36,039 nucleotides of DNA, taken from contig NZ_JAJFAU010000033.1 of NCBI RefSeq assembly GCF_022614595.1, positions 1-36,039 of the forward strand, written 5' to 3'. Under the pieces are notes generated by a model that was given only the letters and a program-made list of their open reading frames with translations, ran no database searches and had not been told where the DNA came from. The position numbers were made by a program, and so were the translations under genes. Origin of the DNA: Streptomyces sp. CNQ085. GTDB taxonomy: Bacteria; Actinomycetota; Actinomycetes; Streptomycetales; Streptomycetaceae. Of this stretch, positions 25,762-32,664 are shown piece by piece; position 1 is the first letter of the stretch; every line of letters begins with the position of its first letter.

Positions 25762-26598
25762 TCAGTGCGCCGTCCAGCCGCCGTCCATCGCCAGGGACGC
25801 GCCGGTGACGAAGGATGCCTGCGGGCCGCACAGATAGGCGACGGCCTCGGCGACCTCCTCCGGCTCGATCAGCCGCTTGACGGCCGCGTCGGCGAGCATG
25901 ATCTCGGAGACCACGCGGTCGGCGGGGATGCCGTGCGCCTCGGACTGGTCGGCGATCTGCCGCTCCACCAGTGGGGTGCGCACATAGGCCGGGCTGACGC
26001 AGTTGGAGGTGACGCCGTGTGCGGCACCTTCCAGGGCGACGACCTTGGACAGGCCCTCCAGCCCGTGCTTGGCGCTGACGTAGGCGGACTTGTAGGCGGA
26101 GGCGCGCAGCCCGTGGACCGAGGAGATGTTGACGATCCGGCCCCAGCCCCGGTCGTACATGTGCGGCAGGGCGCCGCGCACCAGCCGGAAGGGGGCCTCC
26201 AGCATCACCGTCAGCACGGTGCGGAAGACGTCCGGCGGGAACTCCTGGAGAGGGCGCACCAGTTGGAGTCCGGCGTTGTTGACCAGCACGTCGGTGCCGG
26301 CGGCGGTCCGCTCGGCGGCGTCGAGGTCGGTGAGGTCGAGGTGGACCTGCTTCAGGGCTCCGGGCAGGCCCTCCGCCAGCTCGGCCAGCCTTCGCAGTCC
26401 TTCGGCGTCCCGGTCCACCGCGCGGACCTCGGCACCCGCGGCGGCCAGCCGCAGGGCGCAGGCCCTGCCGATGCCTCCGGCCGCGCCGGTGACCAGGGCG
26501 GTGCGCCCGGCGAGGTCGAGCGGCGCGGCGGGGGGACCCGGGGCCGGGTCGGGAACGGAGGGCGGGGGGACGGTACGCGGGGTTCGCGGCGCGGTCAT
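25762..26598 (-). CDS. bdhA: Short-chain dehydrogenase, probable 3-hydroxybutyrate dehydrogenase
   Basis: 278 residues from the ATG at 26598; a longer frame to 26646 adds 16 residues of no family character. After a Pro-rich start, the Rossmann motif T-G-A-A-G-G-I-G lies at 37-44, N-N-A-G at 107-110, catalytic Ser about 160 (I-S-S-V-H-G), and Y173-x3-K177 in S-A-Y-V-S-A-K-H-G. The H-G-L-x-A-S-x-x-K-S-A-Y-V-S-A-K stretch and the end A-M-D-G-G-W-T-A-H match D-3-hydroxybutyrate dehydrogenases, which interconvert 3-hydroxybutyrate and acetoacetate with NAD. The class call is good; the exact substrate is inferred. Neighbouring regulator and MHS transporter fit a hydroxybutyrate-use module. Confidence 0.85.
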   Translation of the reverse strand: MTAPRTPRTVPPPSVPDPAPGPPAAPLDLAGRTALVTGAAGGIGRACALRLAAAGAEVRAVDRDAEGLRRLAELAEGLPGALKQVHLDLTDLDAAERTAAGTDVLVNNAGLQLVRPLQEFPPDVFRTVLTVMLEAPFRLVRGALPHMYDRGWGRIVNISSVHGLRASAYKSAYVSAKHGLEGLSKVVALEGAAHGVTSNCVSPAYVRTPLVERQIADQSEAHGIPADRVVSEIMLADAAVKRLIEPEEVAEAVAYLCGPQASFVTGASLAMDGGWTAH

Positions 26599-26652
26599 GG
26601 CCAGCACCCTAGGCAGCGGCCACTCCCCCACCGATGTGTTCCGCACCCATAC

Positions 26653-27033
26653 TTCACCGCCCCGCGGTGGTCTGGAACCACGTGGGTCCGTCGCTCCTCG
26701 CCCGGTCGATGCGCGTCAGCGCGAACTCCTCCGGCGGGGACAGCTCGTCCGGGCCGGACCACTCCACCTCCAAGGACTCCTCGTCGTTGACCCGTGCCCG
26801 GCCGCCACCGCGCGGCAGCGGAAGGACGTGTCCACGAACTGGCAGACGTCCCCGTTGGGACAGCGGACCGGGGCCGGCGTCCGCACCAGTACCAGCCGTT
26901 CGGGCACGGCCCGCACCGCGGTCTCCTCGTACACCTCGCGCACCGCGGCTTCGGCGGGCTGCCGCGCCGGCTGGGCGGGGTGCTGGTGGGGCTGGCGACC
27001 GCCGGAGAGGTGGGGGGACGTCCCGTAGGGGAT
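26653..27033 (-). pseudogene. Remnant of a NUDIX hydrolase gene (truncated and frameshifted)
   Basis: The minus strand encodes A-E-A-A-V-R-E-V-Y-E-E-T-A-V-R-A-V, the core of a NUDIX box (R-E-x-x-E-E), followed by P-V-R-C-P-N-G-D-V-C-Q-F-V-D-T-S-F-R-C-R-A-V. Near 26808-26815, in a GC run, the frame must shift by one base to continue as R-A-R-V-N-D-E-E-S-L-E-V-E-W, then the ending F-Q-T-T-A-G-R and stop at 26653. The N-terminal half, including the Gly of the NUDIX box and a start codon, is absent, and a terminator of the upstream gene lies across the expected start. The shift could be a sequencing error, but the missing start cannot be. Confidence 0.7.
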
Positions 27034-27058
27034 GCGCCGCGCTCCCGCGGCGCGTCCC
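27027..27058 (-). terminator. Terminator of the racemase gene
   Basis: A 14-bp stem with one G-U pair: 27027-27040 pairs with 27045-27058 around loop CTCC. It starts 15 bases after the racemase stop on the transcribed strand. Confidence 0.75.
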
Positions 27059-27073
27059 CGCTCAGCCGCCTGT

Positions 27074-27865
27074 TCAGCCGGTCCGTACGGCGCGGTCCGC
27101 CACCAGCAGGCGTCCCTCGGCGTAGCCGCGCACGGGACCGGGCAGTTCGGTGGGCCTGCCGCCGTGGAGGACGGTCAGGGTGCCGGTGGGGGGCACCTCC
27201 GGCGCCGGTTCCGCGTCGATGCGCCGCAGCGCCTGGACCGCGACCGCGGCGGCCGAGCCGTACAGCACCGGTTCGGGGGTCGGCGGGAAGTGGACGGCGG
27301 CGCGGATCCGCTCGGCGACCAGTTCGTAGTGGGTGCAGCCCAGCACCACTGACCGCACCGTGCGCGGGGTGAGGGCCGCGGCCGCGGCGACGGCGGCGTC
27401 GACGGCGGTCCCGTCCCCCCTCTCCACGGCGTCGGCCAGCCCGTGACAGGGCACCTCGGCGATCTCGGCCCCGTTGCCGAACCGGGCGATGAGGCGGCGC
27501 TGGTAGGGGCTGCCGGTGGTGGCGGGGGTGGCCCAGACGGCCAGGGGCCCGCCCGCGGCGGCGGCCGGTTTGACGGCGGGCACCGTGCCGACGACCGGCA
27601 CCGCCGGCTCCAGCTCGGCGCGCAGCACTTCCAGGGCGTGCACGGAGGCGGTGTTGCAGGCGACGATCAGCGCGTCGGGCCCGTACGCGGCGGCCGCCCG
27701 CGCGCAGTCCAGGGCGCGGGCGGTGATGTCGTCGGCGGTCCGCGGTCCCCAGGGCATGCCGTCGGGGTCGGAGGACAGGACGAGGTCGGCGTCGGGTCTC
27801 GCACGCCGTACCGCCGCCGCGGCGGCCAGCAACCCGATCCCGGAGTCCAGAAGCGCGATTCTCAC
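27074..27865 (-). CDS. Aspartate/glutamate racemase family protein (MurI-like)
   Basis: 263 residues from GTG 27865. Family landmarks: L-L-D-S-G-I-G at 5-11 (substrate-binding Asp7-Ser8), V-A-C-N-T-A-S with C70 as first catalytic Cys, and L-G-C-T-H-Y with C177 as second, followed by His179. These fit cofactor-independent glutamate racemase, which makes D-Glu for peptidoglycan. Length is normal for MurI. The family also includes amino-acid racemases with other substrates, and streptomycetes often carry a separate murI near other cell-wall genes, so I leave the symbol blank. It lies downstream of the TerD-family gene on the same strand with an 85-base gap. Confidence 0.85.
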   Translation of the reverse strand: MRIALLDSGIGLLAAAAAVRRARPDADLVLSSDPDGMPWGPRTADDITARALDCARAAAAYGPDALIVACNTASVHALEVLRAELEPAVPVVGTVPAVKPAAAAGGPLAVWATPATTGSPYQRRLIARFGNGAEIAEVPCHGLADAVERGDGTAVDAAVAAAAALTPRTVRSVVLGCTHYELVAERIRAAVHFPPTPEPVLYGSAAAVAVQALRRIDAEPAPEVPPTGTLTVLHGGRPTELPGPVRGYAEGRLLVADRAVRTG

Positions 27866-27950
27866 GGATCACAGCGTACGGGCACGGGCGGGCGCGGCAC
27901 CCACCGGACGGCCCGGCCGGCGTCGTGCGCGGGAGGCCGCCCGGGGGAGG

Positions 27951-29210
27951 TCACTTGCGGCCGGGAGTCCACCGCATGCCCCATCCGTAGGCCTGGTCCA
28001 CCGTCCGCTGCGGGCTCACTCCTCGCTCCGGCACCAGGAAGCGCGACTCGCGCCGGACCAGCAGGTCGCCTCCGTCGTTGGTGATCAGCGCCAGGGCACA
28101 GACGGTGGAGGGGAGGTCGCACTCGTCGAGGGAGAAGTCGACGGGCGCGCCGTGCCGCGGTGTGAGCGTCACCGTGGCGTGGAGACCGGCGAAGCTGCGG
28201 GCGCCCTCGTAGATCGTGACGAAGATCAGGATCCGCCGGAAGCTCTCCCTGTGGTCGAGGTTGATCGTGAGGTTCTCGCCAGTCTCCACCGCACCGGTGC
28301 GGTCGTCGCCGTCGAGGTGGAGGTACGGCGGCCGGTGCAGCGCGCCGAAGGCGTCGCCGAGGGCCTGGACGACTCCCTTGCTGCCGTCGGTGAGCTCGTA
28401 CAGGGCGCACAGGTCCAGGTCGGGGCCGGCCTGCGGCGCCAGGGCCCGGCTCAGCCTGCTCCCCCAGCCCCCGGACCGCCCGCTGGTCCGCCAGTTGAGG
28501 TTGACGCGCATCGCGCCGGAGGTGCCGCCCTGCTTGGCCAGCGAGACGGTGGGCGCCTCCTTGGTCAGGGTGACCTTGCTCAGCCGTACCGGCCGCGGCG
28601 CGGGCCGGGGTGGCTGCGGCGACGGTGAAGGCACGGCGGCGGGGGCCGGCGGCGCGGCGACCGGGGGAGACGGCGGCGCCTGTGGCTCGTCGACGGCGAT
28701 CCCGAAGTCGGTGGCGAGGCCGGCCAGTCCGCTGTCGTACCCCTGCCCCACCGCCCGGAACTTCCAGACGCCCTGCCTGCGGTAGAGCTCGCCGAGCACG
28801 AAGGCGGTCTCCACGGTGGCGTCCCGGCTGTCGAACCGGGCGAGTTCGGCTCCGCTGCCGGCGTCGAGCACCCGTACGCGCAGCTCCGGCACCCGGCCGA
28901 AGTCCCCGCCGTCCGCGGAGGCGGCGACGACGACCTTCTCGATCGCGGGCTCGACCCGGTCGAGGTCCACGGCGAGGGTGTCGGTCACGGCGTCGCCCTC
29001 GGGCCTCCTGCCCTCGTGGCGCACGGCGCCCGAGGAGTGCCGTGCCTGGTTGTAGAAGACGAGGTCGCCGTCCGAGCGGACCCTGCCCGAGGAGGCCAGC
29101 AGCAACGCCGAGGCGTCCACGTCCGGCACCCCCGGTCCGGTGCGCCATCCCACCTCGACCCTGACCGAGTCGGCGGGAACCGGGATGTTGGCACCTTTGA
29201 GCATGGTCAT
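27951..29210 (-). CDS. Two-domain TerD family protein (tellurium-resistance/stress type)
   Basis: 419 residues. The first TerD-like domain (about 1-170) starts [10 protein letters not shown] and contains [17 protein letters not shown], and D[30 protein letters not shown]. A Pro-rich linker (about 175-205) joins a second, TerA-like domain (about 210-419) with V-R-V-N-L-N-W-type sequence and [12 protein letters not shown]. The usual calcium-binding G-D-x-x-T-G-x-G-x-G-D-D-E signature is absent from the first domain, replaced by a [10 protein letters not shown] stretch. The ATG at 29210 has AGAGGAAG as ribosome-binding site; a second ATG two codons later is possible. Ter proteins are linked to stress and differentiation in Streptomyces; the exact role is unknown. 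Confidence 0.9.
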   Translation of the reverse strand: MTMLKGANIPVPADSVRVEVGWRTGPGVPDVDASALLLASSGRVRSDGDLVFYNQARHSSGAVRHEGRRPEGDAVTDTLAVDLDRVEPAIEKVVVAASADGGDFGRVPELRVRVLDAGSGAELARFDSRDATVETAFVLGELYRRQGVWKFRAVGQGYDSGLAGLATDFGIAVDEPQAPPSPPVAAPPAPAAVPSPSPQPPRPAPRPVRLSKVTLTKEAPTVSLAKQGGTSGAMRVNLNWRTSGRSGGWGSRLSRALAPQAGPDLDLCALYELTDGSKGVVQALGDAFGALHRPPYLHLDGDDRTGAVETGENLTINLDHRESFRRILIFVTIYEGARSFAGLHATVTLTPRHGAPVDFSLDECDLPSTVCALALITNDGGDLLVRRESRFLVPERGVSPQRTVDQAYGWGMRWTPGRK

Positions 29211-29425
29211 GTCTTCCTCTCCGTGACCGGACCGTCCGCGTCCGCGGCGCTCCGCCGGGCCCCGCTTCCGGCCTCACCCCGAGCCTTGACGGGCATCCTC
29301 GCCCCCAAACGAACGAGATGACCGCTTTCTCCATTTTTCCCGGCAGTTGCGGCCGATGACCGCGCAGAGCCCGTCAAATGACCTTCTTTTCTCTCTCCCC
29401 AACCAGCACATCGTGGGCTTAACTT

Positions 29426-29884
29426 ATGAGTATGACGTCCCCCCGCAGCACCTACGGCGGTGGCTACTACAGCGCGCCGTCCTTCGCTGACACCCCGATC
29501 TACGACAGCCTGGTCGCCGAGCGGGGCACCCCTCAGATCGCGCCCATACGTGTTCCGGCCTCCCCGTACGAGACCTCGGACCACCTGCCCGCCCTCCCGG
29601 CCGCGCTGCCCGCGCTGCCGTCGGGGCCCTCCTACCAGCCGCAGCCGCCGCGGGGCTACCCGGCCCAGACCTACCAGCAGCCCGCGCCGCTGCAGCAGAC
29701 GCCCGCGCCCCACATCCCGCAGCAGGCCCCCGCGCCGCGCGGCGGATACGGCTACCCGCACCAGCCGCAGCCCCAGCCGCAGCAGATGCGTCCGGTCGCC
29801 GCCCGTCCGGCGCCCGTCCAGGACCCGTACCCCGGCTCGTACGAGGAGCCCTACAGCCACTCGTACCAGGGGCGTGGTCACTGA
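29426..29884 (+). CDS. Pro/Gln/Tyr-rich disordered protein (DUF6643-like)
   Basis: 152 residues. The conserved-looking N-terminus T-S-P-R-S-T-Y-G-G-G-Y-Y-S-A-P-S-F-A-D-T then Y-D-S-L-V-A-E-R-G-T-P-Q-I-A-P-I-R-V resembles a Streptomyces family I remember as DUF6643. The remainder is Pro, Gln and Tyr repeats with no signal peptide, membrane helix or Cys, so probably intrinsically disordered. Two ATGs (29426 and 29432) are possible, and no strong ribosome-binding site is visible. It is divergent from the TerD gene across 215 bases, and 37 bases separate it from the MOSC gene, with which it may be co-transcribed. Function unknown. Confidence 0.75.
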   Translation: MSMTSPRSTYGGGYYSAPSFADTPIYDSLVAERGTPQIAPIRVPASPYETSDHLPALPAALPALPSGPSYQPQPPRGYPAQTYQQPAPLQQTPAPHIPQQAPAPRGGYGYPHQPQPQPQQMRPVAARPAPVQDPYPGSYEEPYSHSYQGRGH

Positions 29885-29921
29885 CCCGCCGACTGTCCGA
29901 CCCGGGTGGCAGGATGGGTTC

Positions 29922-30749
29922 ATGACCACGCCCACACTGGCCGCGCTCAACCTCTACCCGGTGAAATCGTTCGCGGGTGTCGGCACCGCCCGTGCCGTCG
30001 TGGAGCCATGGGGGCTGTCGGGGGACCGGCTCTGGATGGCGGTCGGTCCCGACGGCGCACCGCTCACCCAGCGCGGGCACCCGCACCTGGCGCTGGCCGC
30101 CGCCGAGCCGCTGCCCGGCGGCGGCCTGCGACTGTCCGCCCCCGAAATGCCCTCGCTGACCGTCGAGGTGCCGGACCCGGCCTCGGGCACCGGCGTGTTC
30201 GAGGTGTGGCGCACCAAGGTCGAGGCGGTGCCCGCGTCCGACGAGGCACACGGCTGGCTGACGGCGTATCTGGGGACACAGGCCCGGCTGGTCCACATGG
30301 ACGCGCCCGAGCGCCGACGCCCCGTCACCTCCTCGCACGGCCGCCCGGGCGAGACGGTGAGCCTCGCCGACGCGTTCCCGGTGCTGCTCACCACGGTGTC
30401 GTCGCTGGACGCCCTCAACCTGTTGATAGAGCAGGGGGATCACCCGGACGAGGGTCCGCTGCCGATGGACCGCTTCCGGCCCAACGTGGTGGTCGAGGGC
30501 ACCGCGCCCTGGTCCGAGGACGGCTGGCGCCGCGTCCGGATCGGCGGGGTGTCCTTCCGGGTCGCCAAGCCCTGCGGCCGCTGCGTGGTGACCACCACCG
30601 ACCAGGCCACGGCCGAACGGGGCAAGGAGCCGCTGCGCACCCTGGCCAGGCACCGCCGCTTCGGCGACCGGCTGCTGTTCGGGCAGCTCCTCGTCCCCGA
30701 GAACACCGGCTCCCTGCGTACGGGCGACCTCTTCGAAGTCCTGGACTGA
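29922..30749 (+). CDS. MOSC domain-containing protein
   Basis: 275 residues from the ATG at 29922, with AGGATGG upstream. The N-terminal MOSC_N beta-barrel begins L-N-L-Y-P-V-K-S-F-A-G. The MOSC domain (about 130-275) contains F-R-P-N-V-V-V-E-G and the conserved Cys region K-P-C-G-R-C-V-V-T-T-T-D-Q-A-T, where one Cys is expected to bind the molybdenum cofactor or carry sulfur. Family members (YcbX/mARC type) reduce N-hydroxylated compounds with partner reductases. No reductase domain is fused here and none is adjacent, so the electron partner must be encoded elsewhere. Function beyond the family is inferred. Confidence 0.9.
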   Translation: MTTPTLAALNLYPVKSFAGVGTARAVVEPWGLSGDRLWMAVGPDGAPLTQRGHPHLALAAAEPLPGGGLRLSAPEMPSLTVEVPDPASGTGVFEVWRTKVEAVPASDEAHGWLTAYLGTQARLVHMDAPERRRPVTSSHGRPGETVSLADAFPVLLTTVSSLDALNLLIEQGDHPDEGPLPMDRFRPNVVVEGTAPWSEDGWRRVRIGGVSFRVAKPCGRCVVTTTDQATAERGKEPLRTLARHRRFGDRLLFGQLLVPENTGSLRTGDLFEVLD

Positions 30750-31091
30750 CGGGCGCGGGCGGCACGGCGGGGCGGAACGAGGCCCCGCATACGCGAGGTC
30801 CCCACCGGACACGCCCTGCTCGCCGTCAAGCAGGCCGTGCGGCCCCGCCGTGCCCCCCTGGCCGTCCGGGAGTGGAACGCCGCTCCACGTCCCGCTCCCG
30901 GGTGCGCACCGCCCGGGCATGGGCGGCCCCTCCCGGCGCCGGCGGCCACGGGGCGATCGGCCCGGGCAGGGCCCGGGCGCCGCCGGGCGGCCGGGAGCCC
31001 TTCCGAAGGCGTCCCCATGGAACGGAACACGAGAGGCTCCGCCGCACCGGTCCGCCCGCGGGCGGCCGAACGGCGAAGGCGCAGCGCCACG
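30750..31091. other. Gene-free convergent region between MOSC and GAF regulator genes
   Basis: 342 bases between two convergent genes. It contains the short hairpin at 30767-30788 and a 14-base palindrome CCGCCCGCGGGCGG at 31052-31065. No gene is convincing; the frames here are Arg/Pro/Gly-rich and lack domains. Confidence 0.5.
30767..30788 (+). terminator. Possible terminator of the MOSC gene
   Basis: A 7-bp stem GCGGGGC/GCCCCGC with an 8-base loop, 17 bases past the stop codon. It is shorter than other terminators in this window. Confidence 0.5.
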
Positions 31092-32411
31092 TTAGGCAAC
31101 GGGAGGTTGCGGGAACGTTGCGCCCCGGCGGCGCGGCGCCCTCGGCCCTCCCGGACGGCCGATCCCGTAGGCCTCGCGCAGAGCTCGCAGCCGGGCGCCG
31201 GGCGCCGCCCCGGCGTCCGGGGGCAGCGCTCCGGCCAGGGCCTCCCACACTTCGAGGTCGTCCTCCCCCCAGGAGGTGCGCACCCAGGTGTCCAGCAGTT
31301 CCGGATCCCGGCGGGTGAGCAGGGCCCGCCGCAGCCCGTCCTCCAGCGTCCGCCGCCTCCGGACCACCCCGGGCGCCTCGGACAGCGGCAGCAGCGGGCC
31401 CCGGTAGGCGGCCAGCGCGGTGGGCAGGTCGCCGGCGTCCAGCGCCTCGGTGACGGTGTCGCAGTCGGTGCGCACCGGGGCGGTCAGACGGTACGGGCGG
31501 GAGGCCAGCAGCGGGCCCAGCACCCCGCGCAGCCGGGACAGTTCGGCGCGCAGGGTGACAGGGCTGACGTCGCGTTCGCCGTACAGCTCCAGAGCGAGCC
31601 GGCCGCCGGAGAGCCCGTCCGGGTGGGAGGCGAGCAGCAGCACGATCTCGCTGTGCCGCGCCCCCAGGCGTACCGGCGCCCGGGACCGCCCGGTGTGGAG
31701 CAGGGCGCCGTCACGGCCCAGGGCCTCCAGGAGCCGGGCCGGAGCGGTGGCCGTGACGAGGGAGGCGAGCTGGGCCTCGGCCGCCCGGACGGTGGCCTGG
31801 ACGAGGGCGAGAGTGTGCGGTGAGGCGAGGTGGTCGCCCCCGGTGATGTCCACGGCGCCCAGCACCCGGCGGGTTCGCGGATCGTGGACGGGGGCCGCGG
31901 CGCAGGTCCAGGGCTGGACGGGGCGGCAGTAGTGCTCGGCGGCGAAGATCTGCACCGGGTGCCCGAGGGCGAGCGCGGTGCCGGGCGCGTTGGTCCCGGC
32001 GTGGGGTTCGGACCAGCGGGCGCCAGGGACGAAGTTCATCCGCTCCGCGCGCCGTCTGACGTCCGCGTGGCCCTCCACCCACAGCATCCGGCCCTGCTCG
32101 TCGCAGACCGACAGCAGGTGGGCGCCGTCCTCGGCGATGCCGCCCAGCAGTTCCCGGAACAGCGGCATGACCCGGCCCAGGGGGTGCTCCCGGCGGTGGG
32201 TGGCGAGGTCGTCGCCGGCGAGGTCCACGGGTGCCACACGGTCCACCGGGACCGACGCCCCGGCCGAGCGCCGCCAGGAGTCGGCTATCAGGCCGCGCAC
32301 GGGCCCGCCGACCGCTCCCCCGGCCAGGAACGCCTCGTGGGCGCGGCGCACCGCTCCGGCCCGTTCGGCCGGGTCCGCTCCCGCCTCCAGCGCCAGCCAT
32401 TGTCTGAACAC
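31092..32411 (-). CDS. GAF-domain transcriptional regulator with C-terminal winged helix
   Basis: 439 residues from GTG 32411 (V-F-R-Q-W-L-A-L-E). The N-terminal part contains I-A-D-S-W-R-R-S, typical of AcoR-type regulators, then a GAF-like sensor at about 75-230 (H-L-L-S-V-C-D-E-Q-G-R-M-L, G-T-N-A-P-G-T-A-L). The C-terminal part (about 265-345) has L-G-A-R-H-S-E-I-V-L-L-L-A-S-H-P-D-G-L-S and L-R-A-E-L-S-R-L-R-G-V-L-G, a winged-helix pattern like SARP/OmpR DNA-binding domains. There is no sigma-54 ATPase domain, unlike true AcoR. It is divergent from phosphoketolase across 253 bases, making that gene a likely target. A longer frame to 32666 would overlap the neighbour and is rejected. TAA stop. 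Confidence 0.82.
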   Translation of the reverse strand: MFRQWLALEAGADPAERAGAVRRAHEAFLAGGAVGGPVRGLIADSWRRSAGASVPVDRVAPVDLAGDDLATHRREHPLGRVMPLFRELLGGIAEDGAHLLSVCDEQGRMLWVEGHADVRRRAERMNFVPGARWSEPHAGTNAPGTALALGHPVQIFAAEHYCRPVQPWTCAAAPVHDPRTRRVLGAVDITGGDHLASPHTLALVQATVRAAEAQLASLVTATAPARLLEALGRDGALLHTGRSRAPVRLGARHSEIVLLLASHPDGLSGGRLALELYGERDVSPVTLRAELSRLRGVLGPLLASRPYRLTAPVRTDCDTVTEALDAGDLPTALAAYRGPLLPLSEAPGVVRRRRTLEDGLRRALLTRRDPELLDTWVRTSWGEDDLEVWEALAGALPPDAGAAPGARLRALREAYGIGRPGGPRAPRRRGATFPQPPVA

Positions 32412-32514
32412 GCCGCCATCGTGCTGCCGGGGAGGGTGTCGCGGCAACCGGGCGACGGGCGGGGAGTGTCCCGCGGGGGCTCCCTCCGGCGCGCGGCTCG
32501 CACCGGGACGGCGC

Positions 32515-32536
32515 GTACGGGTGTGGCCGACCGTAC
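32515..32536. promoter_or_regulatory. Inverted repeat in the regulator-phosphoketolase intergenic region
   Basis: GTACGG (32515-32520), ten bases, CCGTAC (32531-32536): exact half-sites with centres 16 bases apart, in the divergent promoter region. A candidate operator for the GAF regulator. The rest of this 253-base interval is GC-rich without a recognisable gene. Confidence 0.4.
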
Positions 32537-32664
32537 GGAGGGGACACGGGGGGACAGGCCCCGCACCCCCGGGGACCCGAGGAGCCCGGGAAGCCCGGGG
32601 ACAGAGCCGAGCCGTGAGCGGAGCCGCGAACCGAGCGACGACCCGAGTGAGGACCGGAGGTTCC

